Source: Candidatus Woesearchaeota archaeon (lineage in GTDB: Archaea > Nanobdellota > Nanobdellia > Woesearchaeales > GW2011-AR4). From it: a stretch of DNA of 15,528 nt. Positions 7,044 through 13,882 of the stretch are shown here, piece after piece. The notes under the pieces were generated by a model. The model worked only from the letters and a program-made list of their open reading frames with translations, did not search any database and had not been told where the DNA came from. How positions within the stretch are numbered: position 1 is the stretch's first letter; the number at the start of each line of letters is the position of its first letter. Where the stretch lies: the NCBI GenBank assembly GCA_019323655.1, contig JAHWGX010000057.1, positions 1-15,528 of the forward strand, in the 5' to 3' direction. The translations under genes and the position numbers were made by a program.

Positions 7044-7550
7044 ATGCCTTTTGCAGTTACGCATGTTTTGCTGGCCATCATCCTGGTGGACCTTTATAGG
7101 GACTATATCGCAAAGCATAGGAAGCACTTTACCCTTCATACAGTTTTTATTGCAGGTTTAGGGGGGCTCCTGCCTGATATTGACATACCTCTGAACTTTT
7201 TTCTTAATTTTTTTGGATTGGGCATAGCGCATGGCGGAATAACGCATACACCTGCCTTAGGGTTGATTTTTTTAATCCCGGCATTTATTTTGTGGCGCCA
7301 AAAGAAGCATAAAGCAGCCATGTACTTTTTTGCCATATGCTTGGGTATGCTGTCCCACATATCCCTGGATTATTTGTTTAGGGTTGATAATTATGGGATA
7401 ATGCTGTTTTACCCGTTCTCTACAGCGGGTTTTGGTCTTAATCTGTTCAGTGAAGTGACACCTACCTTCTTGGCAGGGATTGACGGAATAATACTCCTCG
7501 CCTGGCTCTGGCACGAGGAAATAAAGCACAAGATAAGCGATTTTATTTAA
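7044..7550 (+). CDS. YdjM/DUF457-family membrane-bound metal-dependent hydrolase
   Basis: A polytopic membrane protein of the YdjM (DUF457) family, annotated as an inner-membrane metal-dependent hydrolase; substrate unknown. The 168 aa carry the family's histidine/aspartate positions: MPFAVTHVL (H7), GGLLPDIDIP (about 40-49, with D45 and D47), HGGITHTP (63-70), LSHISLDYLF (103-112) and FYPFS (122-126). Several hydrophobic segments lie between them, so the motifs probably cluster at the membrane face. The ATG follows the phasin-like stop by 1 nt, indicating co-transcription with the kinase gene. The 3' end overlaps the convergent 82-aa membrane protein gene by 4 nt. Confidence 0.85.
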   Translation: MPFAVTHVLLAIILVDLYRDYIAKHRKHFTLHTVFIAGLGGLLPDIDIPLNFFLNFFGLGIAHGGITHTPALGLIFLIPAFILWRQKKHKAAMYFFAICLGMLSHISLDYLFRVDNYGIMLFYPFSTAGFGLNLFSEVTPTFLAGIDGIILLAWLWHEEIKHKISDFI

Positions 7551-7795
7551 ACAAGTCCCAGGTTTTTCAGCCCGTAAACTGCCAACGCTGCGATAACAAC
7601 AATAAATGCAGAAGTGAAGATATTGTGTTTTTTCCTGTCAAAATAGTATGTTATTCCTGCTGCGCCTGCAATGCCCAGAACAAGGCAAAGCCATTTTAGG
7701 CCTTTGGAAATATCAGAGAAGAAAACTAAGGCCATAATCAAGGAAACAGGAATTGCCCCCAATAAAATAGCTTTCCAGTTGTATTCAGTTTCCAT
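7547..7795 (-). CDS. Small three-helix membrane protein, unknown function
   Basis: A protein of 82 aa with three hydrophobic segments (about 8-26, 33-50 and 58-76). A short YYFDRKKHN charged loop lies between the second and third. I recognise no family. The ATG follows the UMP kinase TAG by a single base, so the two genes are almost certainly co-transcribed, perhaps with translational reinitiation. The stop overlaps the convergent YdjM-type gene by 4 nt. The link with pyrimidine metabolism may be only positional. Confidence 0.7.
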   Translation of the reverse strand: METEYNWKAILLGAIPVSLIMALVFFSDISKGLKWLCLVLGIAGAAGITYYFDRKKHNIFTSAFIVVIAALAVYGLKNLGLV

Positions 7796-7796
7796 T

Positions 7797-8474
7797 CTAC
7801 CCGATTACAGTTCCCTTAAATCCCTTTTTGTTTATCAGATTCTCAAAATTCCTTAGGTCTTTTCCGATAATAAAAACCGTCAGCCCTGATTTTTCAGCCT
7901 CTTTTGCAGCAACAGGGTCAAAAGGCATATTCAGTCCTGCTTTCCATTTCTTTCCGGATATTTTTCTGTACTCCTTCCACGGGATATTTTTTATTTTCTT
8001 TGCGCCAGCATGCTTTTTTGGGTCCTTGTCATAAACATAGTCAATATTGCTCATGTTTATTACTGTATCAACTTTAAAATTCTTTGCAAGCAAAACAGCA
8101 TCATAATCTGTTGACCATCCAGGCTTCCATCCTGCGGCAATTAGCACTTTCTTGTTCATTTTTATTCTTATTTTTGGGTTTGTAATCACAATATCTTCCG
8201 CAATGCCCCCGAATAATTTTTTTACAAATTGCGCATTTAGCTCTGTCGCGTATATCCCAATCCAGTCCAGATTCTCCTGGCTGAGCTTGGCAATCTCAGA
8301 AGCGGCTTTCTGGTATTCTCTCGCTATCTTTCCCCCTCCGCAATAGATAACAAATTTATAGCCTTTCCTGGCAAGCTTCTCAATAATTTTCTTAAAATCC
8401 CTTAAGAATTTAACATCAATCCTTCCCGGAAATATTACCGAGCCCCCCAAAGACATTACAACCAGCTTGTTCAT
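7797..8474 (-). CDS. pyrH: UMP kinase (archaeal PyrH type)
   Basis: Phosphorylates UMP to UDP in de novo pyrimidine nucleotide synthesis, in the cytosol. The 225 aa fit archaeal UMP kinase of the amino-acid-kinase fold. Visible landmarks are MNKLVVMSLGGSVIFP (phosphate-binding GGS, 10-12), YCGGGKIARE (44-53), TELNAQFV (77-84), GWKPGWSTDYDAVLLA (115-130, the UMP/ATP region with the STD motif), NIDYVYDKDP (143-152) and LNMPFDPVAA (181-190). It is the first gene of a two-gene unit with a small membrane protein. A TATA box centred 27-28 nt before the ATG and no ribosome site indicate a leaderless transcript, divergent from the 71-aa protein and phosphoribosyltransferase unit. Confidence 0.93.
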   Translation of the reverse strand: MNKLVVMSLGGSVIFPGRIDVKFLRDFKKIIEKLARKGYKFVIYCGGGKIAREYQKAASEIAKLSQENLDWIGIYATELNAQFVKKLFGGIAEDIVITNPKIRIKMNKKVLIAAGWKPGWSTDYDAVLLAKNFKVDTVINMSNIDYVYDKDPKKHAGAKKIKNIPWKEYRKISGKKWKAGLNMPFDPVAAKEAEKSGLTVFIIGKDLRNFENLINKKGFKGTVIG

Positions 8475-8495
8475 GGCGAAAATAATTTAAATTCT

Positions 8496-8507
8496 GTTTA
8501 TATAAAT
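8496..8507 (-). promoter_or_regulatory. TATA box of pyrH, near-palindromic and possibly bidirectional
   Basis: The minus strand reads ATTTATATAAAC, centred about 28 nt before the pyrH ATG at 8474. The core TTTATATAAA is a palindrome, so it could also drive + strand transcription starting near 8530, just ahead of the structured element at 8542-8660. Confidence 0.55.
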
Positions 8508-8541
8508 GTTTTGGAAAATGGTATCTTCTAATGCTTCCACA

Positions 8542-8660
8542 GCAAAGCCAAGACCGTCACCGCCAGCATTTGCATTGGCAATAGTTTTTTTATTGCCAGT
8601 GCAGGCGGTGGCGAGGCAGGGGACGCTCCCTGCGGGATGCCGAGTAGGGCTTGGCTTTGC
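8542..8660 (+). ncRNA. Candidate structured RNA element (leader or independent ncRNA)
   Basis: A GC-rich island in AT-rich intergenic DNA. Outer stem: GCAAAGCCAAG (8542-8552) with CTTGGCTTTGC (8650-8660), 11 perfect pairs. Inside it, GTCACCGCC (8556-8564) pairs with GGCGGTGGC (8604-8612). This leads to a 13-pair hairpin, TGCATTGGCAATA (8571-8583) with TATTGCCAGTGCA (8591-8603), closed by a T-rich loop. A second hairpin is GCAGGG (8616-8621) with CCCTGC (8628-8633). Two stem positions (8557/8611 and 8575/8599) are G-U wobbles when read on +, but would be A-C mismatches on -, so RNA from the + strand is favoured. No known family was recognised. A small palindromic mobile element is the main alternative. 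Confidence 0.5.
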
Positions 8661-8700
8661 GTAATTTTCAAAAGCCTCAGGGTGTTAGCAGGTACGAAAA

Positions 8701-8916
8701 ATGAAAAATAAAACCAGAAAAAAGAAGCCAAGAGCAGTATACCACGAGCCTCCTATGAAATACAACGTGGCACTGCATAAATTTGAGCCGGATTTGCCGG
8801 CAATAAAAAAGCTGAATGAAGAAAATAAAGCAGACACTTTTAAATTGAGACTAGCAATTATAGCAATAGCTGTCGGGCTTGCAGCAGTTCTTTATTTAAT
8901 GTCTCAGGCAGGGTAA
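8701..8916 (+). CDS. Small single-pass membrane protein, unknown function
   Basis: A protein of 71 aa. The N-terminus is strongly basic (KNKTRKKKPR, 2-11), followed by a soluble stretch with YHEPPMKYNVALHKFEP (about 14-30), and one hydrophobic helix near the C-terminus (about 48-67, IIAIAVGLAAVLYLM). This is consistent with a tail-anchored topology, cytoplasmic side basic. AGGT lies 7 nt before the ATG. The stop is 1 nt before the phosphoribosyltransferase ATG, so the two form a transcription unit, preceded by the structured element at 8542-8660. No family recognised. Confidence 0.65.
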   Translation: MKNKTRKKKPRAVYHEPPMKYNVALHKFEPDLPAIKKLNEENKADTFKLRLAIIAIAVGLAAVLYLMSQAG

Positions 8917-8917
8917 A

Positions 8918-9562
8918 ATGTTGTTCAAGGACAGGCACGATGCAGGAAAGCAGCTGGCGGAAAAGCTGAAACAGCTCAGGAACAAAAAAGATGTTGTTGT
9001 TTTGGGCATACCAAGAGGAGGAGTTGAAGTAGCTTTTAGCATAGCAAAAATGTTGAAAGTTCCGTTAAGCATTGTCGTAACTAAAAAAATAGGCCATCCC
9101 AATGAGCCGGAGTTCGCAATCGGCGCAGCAAGCTTGGATAATTACATAATTGATGAAAATTACAGCAGAGAAGCAGGAGAAGATTACATAAGCCATTCAA
9201 TCAAAGAAATAAGCAGGGAAATAAGAAGAAGATATAAAAAATACACAAAAGGAAAAATTCCCCAATTAAAAAATAAAATTGTTGTTATTGTTGATGACGG
9301 CTTGGCCACGGGCTACACAATGCTGGCAGCAGTTAAGTATGTAAAAAGCAAAAAGCCAAAAAAAGTAATTGTTGCAGTTCCGGTTGCTGCTCAGGAGAGC
9401 TTTGAAAAAGTCAGGGAAATATCCGATGAGGTGGTATGCCTTGGTGTTCCTGCATTCTTTTCATCTGTAGGGTCCTTTTACCGGAACTTTGCCCAGCTGG
9501 AAGACGGGGAAGTAATTTTTTATTTGGAGGAAGCTAAGAAATACATTCAATCTCCTCATTAA
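8918..9562 (+). CDS. Phosphoribosyltransferase (COG1926-like)
   Basis: A type I phosphoribosyltransferase-fold protein of the group annotated as 'predicted phosphoribosyltransferase' (COG1926); the true substrate is unknown. The 214 aa begin LFKDRHDAGKQLAEKL (about 2-17), typical of this group, then VVVLGIPRGGVEVAF (27-40, the conserved PRGG turn), TKKIGHPNEPEFAIGA (55-70), and the PRPP-binding loop VVIVDDGLATGYTM (122-135). Length is normal. It lies 1 nt after the small membrane protein gene and ends convergently 4 nt from the transporter pair. A nucleotide-salvage or signalling role is inferred from the fold only. Confidence 0.88.
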   Translation: MLFKDRHDAGKQLAEKLKQLRNKKDVVVLGIPRGGVEVAFSIAKMLKVPLSIVVTKKIGHPNEPEFAIGAASLDNYIIDENYSREAGEDYISHSIKEISREIRRRYKKYTKGKIPQLKNKIVVIVDDGLATGYTMLAAVKYVKSKKPKKVIVAVPVAAQESFEKVREISDEVVCLGVPAFFSSVGSFYRNFAQLEDGEVIFYLEEAKKYIQSPH

Positions 9563-9566
9563 CCAA

Positions 9567-9917
9567 TCAGCTTCCAATCCCGATAAAACTGACTCCGACA
9601 ATAATAAGAGCCACGCCAGTCCACTTCATAAAATTCATTTTCTCCCCTAAAAACCTTACGGAAAGCAGGCTTACCCAGACATACATCAGCGCAACAAAAG
9701 GATAGAGGATTGAAAGCTCGCCGCCTTTCAATGCAGGAATGAAAAGGATAGTTCCAAGCGCGTACAGGGCAAATCCTCCAAACAAATGGTAATTTGACAT
9801 TAGCGAGCTTATCTTAGACAGCTTTTTTTCAGATGCTTTCTTAAGCAGGATAGGCCCGAAAGAGCCTACAATAGTAGCCAAAATTACAAGCCCTATTGCC
9901 CATAATTCAGTAGGCAT
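9567..9917 (-). CDS. Half-size DMT/EamA-like transporter, second of a paralogous pair
   Basis: An integral membrane protein of 116 aa with four predicted helices, resembling one EamA repeat or an SMR-type subunit. The start MPTELWAIGLV at 9917 is chosen because it overlaps the stop of the preceding paralogue as TAATG and follows a G-rich ribosome site (GGGGGTG). An upstream in-frame ATG at 10007 would run through that gene. Conserved with its neighbour: GGELSILYPFVALMYVWVS, FLGEKMN and GVALIIVG. Positive charges sit mostly in loops 1 and 3 (about eight K/R against one in loop 2 and none at the termini), predicting an N-out topology. Substrate unknown. Confidence 0.85.
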   Translation of the reverse strand: MPTELWAIGLVILATIVGSFGPILLKKASEKKLSKISSLMSNYHLFGGFALYALGTILFIPALKGGELSILYPFVALMYVWVSLLSVRFLGEKMNFMKWTGVALIIVGVSFIGIGS

Positions 9918-10300
9918 TACAGCACCCCCGCGCTTTCTGCATCTGCTTTTTTGCTGCCAAAGCCTATCAAAGCTATTCCAGAAACTATTATGCAGACACC
10001 AAGCCATTTAAACAAATTCATCTCTTCCCCTAAAAAATAAATGGACAAAAAGCTTACCCATATGTAGCTTGTTGCTATTATAGGATACAGGACAGAAACT
10101 TCTCCGCCTCTGAGGCTGATTACAAGCAGAATCCCCCCTATAGCGTATAATGAAAGCCCCGTCAGTAAGTTTATGTTGGTTATTATGCTCCATAAGTTAA
10201 AGCTTAGTTTCTCCACTCCGATTTTATAGAATATTTGGGCAGCGGAAGTAAGCAGTGTGCAGAATAAGACAACACCCATTGCCCAAAGCTTTGTCGCCAT
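9917..10300 (-). CDS. Half-size DMT/EamA-like transporter, first of a paralogous pair
   Basis: An integral membrane protein of 127 aa with four predicted helices and the same motifs as the downstream gene (GGEVSVLYPIIATSYIWVS, FLGEEMN, GVCIIVSG). Positive charges are fairly even, with a slight bias to the N-terminus, loop 2 and the C-terminal tail (SKKADAE), predicting N-in. This is opposite to the downstream paralogue, so the two may form an antiparallel heterodimer like paired SMR transporters. The ATG comes 2 nt after the secD stop, and the stop overlaps the next gene (TAATG), so it is in the secF-secD operon. Substrate unknown. Confidence 0.85.
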   Translation of the reverse strand: MATKLWAMGVVLFCTLLTSAAQIFYKIGVEKLSFNLWSIITNINLLTGLSLYAIGGILLVISLRGGEVSVLYPIIATSYIWVSFLSIYFLGEEMNLFKWLGVCIIVSGIALIGFGSKKADAESAGVL

Positions 10301-10302
10301 TT

Positions 10303-12018
10303 TCAGCTCTTTAGCAGGATTTCAATAATCCTGGCAAATGCGGGCCTTGAGATAAAAACGCCTATCGATGCTCCTAAGATTGTCGTTATTGCAAAGCCCT
10401 TTAACAGGCCAGCTCCGGCAAATATAAGCGGTATTAAAGCCACAACAAGCGTAAAGTAGGATGCCATTATGATAAAAAAAGCATTTTTTATCCTCTCCTT
10501 CCAGTTGTATATCGCCCCCCCTCCTTTTAAGGTCTCATCTGAAATAACAATCTGGTGGTCAACTCCGGTTCCGACAGCTATTATTATGCCTGCAATTGCC
10601 GCAAGGTCAATGTTCCATCCTATTAAAGCAGCGACTCCAAGAAGGATTATTACTTCCGATACAGATATTAAAACAACAGGTAAAGCAATCTGCAGCTTTC
10701 TGTATCTTGCGAATATTACAGCTCCCACAGAAATTAATGCAAGCACGCCGAGAATAATTGCATTTTTCAAAAATTCTTCTCCCAGCAGGGGGCTTGTGGC
10801 ATCGATTTTCACTACATTTAGCTTAATCGGCAGGGAGCCTGTAATCAGGACTGTTTGCAGCCTTTTCATACTATTCATTGTATCAATTAAAGCTTCCTGC
10901 TGTGTGGATCCAACTCCGCTTCCGGATATTTGTATGTTTGTTGTTGCGCTTCCTTTCAGGTCTGCCCCTATGCTAAGCTCATCAACTTTATTGTCATCAA
11001 GGTAAAGTATTAAAAGCTCTGATAAATATTGGCCGTCTTCTATTACCATGAGGTCTTTTGTTAATCCGGCTTGCCTCTGCGCAGCTTCCGGTGTTATTGA
11101 AATTGAAAACCTGAACCTGCATATTGTCTGCCCGTTTGATGAAGAGCAGCCTGCATTGGGGTCTATTCCCGCGCAGTCTGCAGACCTGCAGACAAAAACA
11201 ATATCTCTGCCTCCAATAAAAACTGTCTCATTTGCTATTTTTGCCTCAAATTTTCCCTGCTTTGCTAACAGCTCCTGTATCTCCTCTTCATTAGCCCCTG
11301 CTATCTCCACTAAAATATACTGGTTTCCTGTTAAGTCGCTTGCATCCCTTATTATCATGTCGCTTAGGCCGTAGACATTCAGCCTTTCTTCCATAGTGTC
11401 AATCAGGTATTCCAAATCCTGTTTTGATAATTTCTCCTCCGGCTGCAGCAGGACTCTCGTGCCTCCCTGCAAATCAAGCCCTTTCTTTATGTTTGTTTTT
11501 GGGGCATTGAAGACCCTTAGCCCTATGTCCTCTGTGCCTTTGCTTATTTTTTCTGTTTTTGGGGCTTCAACTGTCCTGCTTATGGTTTTGTTTACTTCCA
11601 CTACAGTCCCGTTCACAGTTTCATTTACGCTTACTGTTTCCTCAATAATCTTTTCAACTGTTTCATTTAATTCTATTATTTCAAAAGCCTCCCTCGTCCA
11701 CAGCCTGTAGAGGCCTTTGTTTGTTTTTATCTGCACTGACTGGTTTGGGACCAGTTTGCTGATGTAATTGTAATACTCCTCAACATTTTTTATGGGCACA
11801 TTGTCAATTTCAAGAATTCTTTCCTTGCTTACTGGCCTGGTCTGCGGCAATGGCTGAGGGATTCCTGCTTCTGCAGCCGAGCTGTTGGTTATTAAGCTTC
11901 TTATCACAACCCCTTCTGCACCGGGTCTCGGGCTGATTGCGGCAACTGCCAAAACAAGGAAAACCAGCAGGATTATTACTCTTAAATTTGTAACTATTTT
12001 TTTTATTTTGTATTTCAT
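10303..12018 (-). CDS. secD: Protein-export membrane protein SecD with a PDZ-like segment
   Basis: The SecD subunit of the SecDF complex, which assists preprotein translocation through SecYE. The 571 aa have an N-terminal helix (about 12-29), a large extracytoplasmic region, the conserved KGLDLQGGTRVLL motif (179-191), the P1-type domain, and five C-terminal helices with AVGTGVDHQIVISDE (481-495), the RND-type signature. Residues about 36-106 (EGVVIRSLITNSSAAEAG, then ERILEIDNVPIKNVEEY and QSVQIKTNKGLYRL) look like a PDZ domain between helix 1 and the DLQGG motif, followed by a threonine/glutamate-rich linker (about 110-165). I do not recall such an insertion as standard in archaeal SecD. The ATG overlaps the secF stop by 4 nt (ATGA). 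Confidence 0.93.
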   Translation of the reverse strand: MKYKIKKIVTNLRVIILLVFLVLAVAAISPRPGAEGVVIRSLITNSSAAEAGIPQPLPQTRPVSKERILEIDNVPIKNVEEYYNYISKLVPNQSVQIKTNKGLYRLWTREAFEIIELNETVEKIIEETVSVNETVNGTVVEVNKTISRTVEAPKTEKISKGTEDIGLRVFNAPKTNIKKGLDLQGGTRVLLQPEEKLSKQDLEYLIDTMEERLNVYGLSDMIIRDASDLTGNQYILVEIAGANEEEIQELLAKQGKFEAKIANETVFIGGRDIVFVCRSADCAGIDPNAGCSSSNGQTICRFRFSISITPEAAQRQAGLTKDLMVIEDGQYLSELLILYLDDNKVDELSIGADLKGSATTNIQISGSGVGSTQQEALIDTMNSMKRLQTVLITGSLPIKLNVVKIDATSPLLGEEFLKNAIILGVLALISVGAVIFARYRKLQIALPVVLISVSEVIILLGVAALIGWNIDLAAIAGIIIAVGTGVDHQIVISDETLKGGGAIYNWKERIKNAFFIIMASYFTLVVALIPLIFAGAGLLKGFAITTILGASIGVFISRPAFARIIEILLKS

Positions 12019-12956
12019 TGTGTATTTTGTGCCGCTGCTTTTTTTGCCTTGCTCTCCAGGTACAGCCTCAATATCCCTACATTCTGAATCCAGGTGTTTA
12101 CTAAGTCAACAAGCAGGCCTATCAGCAATATAAGCATAATTTGCTTTATTACCTCGGATTGGGTGAATATCAAGGCTATAATTGCCGCAATGAGTGTTGT
12201 CAGGGACATCATAACCCCTGTCTTTAAAGCTCCGTAGACTCTCCCCATCTCTGTGCCCTCTTTTCTTTTCAGGACCCTTGTGGAAAGCAAAATGTCAGTG
12301 TCAACGCTGTATCCAATAAGCATCAGGAAAGCCGCGATTCCGGCAGTGCTTAGCTTTATGCCCATTAGGTTTACAATCGATAGTGTAATCAATATGTCTG
12401 ATAAAGCTGCTAGAATAACGGCAGCGCTCGGCACGAAAGTCCTGAAGTAAAGGAAAACCACTATTGACATAAATAAAAAAGCTATCAGCAGCGCTATAAT
12501 TACCTCCCTGAAAAAAGAAGCCCCTAGCGAAGGCCCGATAACCTCAATCGAGTAATCCTCTCTTGCCAACTCGGTGCTTAACACTTTACCGGCTTCATCA
12601 ATTAAGGATTTTACCTGGTTTTCTTCAATATCGGCCTCAATAATAATGCCCACCTGAGTCCCAAGCTGGCTTATGAATTTTGTTGAGATGTCATTATCCG
12701 GGAATTTCGCTGAAAGGGTATTCTTCAGCTGCAAAATGTCCACTTTTTGCTCTGTGGGAATTGTAACTGTAACACCGCCTTTTAGGCTCACATCCCTGTT
12801 AATAAAATCCCCTGTTGCAGCTGCCTTGAACCCGATAAGCAGGACAGCCAAAAAAAGAAGGGCAAAAGGTATTATCAAAAGTTTTTTGTAATGCTCCTCG
12901 TATATTCTTTTAACTCCCGAAAGCCTGCTTTCACTCTTAACTCCACTGTCTTCCAT
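12015..12956 (-). CDS. secF: Protein-export membrane protein SecF
   Basis: Partner of SecD in the Sec translocation-assisting complex. The 313 aa have a first membrane helix (about 24-42), an extracytoplasmic domain with SLKGGVTVTIP (57-67, the family's KGG motif), then five helices including IGYSVDTDILLSTRVLKR (214-231), the SecF RND signature. The order secF-secD is the usual archaeal one. A TATA box centred 27 nt before the ATG and no ribosome site indicate leaderless transcription of an operon continuing through secD and the two small transporters. Confidence 0.95.
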   Translation of the reverse strand: MEDSGVKSESRLSGVKRIYEEHYKKLLIIPFALLFLAVLLIGFKAAATGDFINRDVSLKGGVTVTIPTEQKVDILQLKNTLSAKFPDNDISTKFISQLGTQVGIIIEADIEENQVKSLIDEAGKVLSTELAREDYSIEVIGPSLGASFFREVIIALLIAFLFMSIVVFLYFRTFVPSAAVILAALSDILITLSIVNLMGIKLSTAGIAAFLMLIGYSVDTDILLSTRVLKRKEGTEMGRVYGALKTGVMMSLTTLIAAIIALIFTQSEVIKQIMLILLIGLLVDLVNTWIQNVGILRLYLESKAKKAAAQNTQ

Positions 12957-12977
12957 ACACAGAAAAGAAACAGGGTG

Positions 12978-12988
12978 TTTTTATAAAC
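12978..12988 (-). promoter_or_regulatory. TATA box of the secF operon
   Basis: The minus strand reads GTTTATAAAAA, centred 27 nt before the secF ATG at 12956, with an A-rich BRE-like stretch before it. The TTTATAAA core is palindromic and could also serve + strand transcription into the structured element at 13021-13162. Confidence 0.6.
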
Positions 12989-13020
12989 GTTTTGGAATTA
13001 GAAAGCACCATTCCGAAAAA

Positions 13021-13162
13021 GGGCTGGGGCATTTTCAGGGGAGGCGGGTGGGCAGAATAGCTAAAGGATATTAACCAAAATGGTGCGTGTTGTTAATCAA
13101 AATCTTAGCAAAGTGTTATCATGGTAGCCCATTTTTGCTTCAGTTCCGCTTTGCCCCAGCCC
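13021..13162. ncRNA. Candidate structured ncRNA, strand uncertain
   Basis: A 142-nt GC-rich island that folds into nested helices. P1 is GGGCTGGGGCA (13021-13031) with TGCCCCAGCCC (13152-13162), 11 perfect pairs. P2 is AGGCGG (13042-13047) with CCGCTT (13146-13151), stacked directly on P1. P3 is TGGGC (13049-13053) with GCCCA (13127-13131). P4 is GCTAA (13060-13064) with TTAGC (13105-13109). P5 is ATTAAC (13070-13075) with GTTAAT (13092-13097). The G-U wobble in P2 (13043/13150) favours a + transcript. A - transcript would have a TATA-like box near 13196 and a T5 run right after P1 (13020-13016). I do not recognise tRNA, 5S, SRP or RNase P signatures. Confidence 0.5.
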
Positions 13163-13212
13163 GAAAATAATTTTTGGACAGAATTAATCAAAAATATAAG
13201 TTTATCTTATCC

Positions 13213-13839
13213 CTAAAAAAAAGCCCCCCTCAGCCCTGAAACCACCTGATAGCCGTCAAATCCTCCAAGCGGTATCATGTTAAATGCAAAGAAAAACAGG
13301 TTCAGTTTTGCCATCATTCCCACTGTCGCATAATGCTTTCTTTTTACAAGCTTGTATTTTATCAGAGCCATGCATGCAACCCATAAAAATAAGTTAGTTA
13401 GCGGCCCTGCAAAAGCAACGATTGAGGATTCTAAAGGAGGCAGTGCAGTGTGGCTTACATAGCCCCCAACAAAAAATATTATTGGAAACCTGAGCAAGGT
13501 CAGCATTATCACAACAAAATACCAGAAGTAAGGCGCATGCAATGTCGCGCTTGCTCCAAAACCCATTGCCACAAACTTATGGGCCAGCTCATGCAAAACA
13601 ACTGCAGGAGCAGCTATCATCGCCCCGTATTTTATGTCCTCAACCAACGCGTTTTTCCTGTAATAAGTTAAGGGGTCATAGCCTTCCGTAGGCTCCCTCC
13701 TGAAAAACCTGGAGAAGATATAGCCTATTGCAGCTGTCATTACTATAACATCTGCTATCTCCATTAATGTTATAAGAGCCATGACACTTTGAATTGTAAC
13801 TTTGTTTTTATATGTTTTCTTTTTGTTAAGTAAGGTCAT
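13213..13839 (-). CDS. M50-family site-2 protease-like membrane metalloprotease
   Basis: An intramembrane zinc metalloprotease of the S2P/M50 family, which cleaves membrane-embedded substrates such as anti-sigma-like or other regulatory proteins; the archaeal substrate is unknown. The 208 aa contain HELAH (83-87, zinc ligands and catalytic glutamate) in a hydrophobic helix and NMIPLGGFDG (187-196), the second metal motif with D195, followed by only 12 residues. The length fits a minimal core with no PDZ or CBS domain. It is a single gene with structured non-coding elements on both sides. The start MTLLNKKKTYKNK gives a basic N-terminus before the first helix; an AT-rich tract near 13868 may be its TATA box, about 29 nt upstream. 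Confidence 0.9.
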   Translation of the reverse strand: MTLLNKKKTYKNKVTIQSVMALITLMEIADVIVMTAAIGYIFSRFFRREPTEGYDPLTYYRKNALVEDIKYGAMIAAPAVVLHELAHKFVAMGFGASATLHAPYFWYFVVIMLTLLRFPIIFFVGGYVSHTALPPLESSIVAFAGPLTNLFLWVACMALIKYKLVKRKHYATVGMMAKLNLFFFAFNMIPLGGFDGYQVVSGLRGAFF

Positions 13840-13882
13840 AAAGTATACGCTTTAAAAAAACCTGACAAATAAAAATAATTCC

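Noticed and set aside
8528..8731. 67-codon open frame on - across the structured element
   Set aside because: Its low-complexity Pro/Ala/Ser-rich middle is just the translation of the GC-rich stems, and it overlaps the start of the 71-aa gene; the helices explain the sequence better.
9918..10007. N-terminal extension of the second half-transporter to the ATG at 10007
   Set aside because: The extra 30 residues are non-hydrophobic, out of keeping with the paralogue, and lie wholly inside the preceding gene; the TAATG overlap start at 9917 has a ribosome site.
10469..11005. 178-codon open frame on + inside secD
   Set aside because: It is antisense to well-conserved SecD helices, and its hydrophobic composition mirrors the SecD coding strand.
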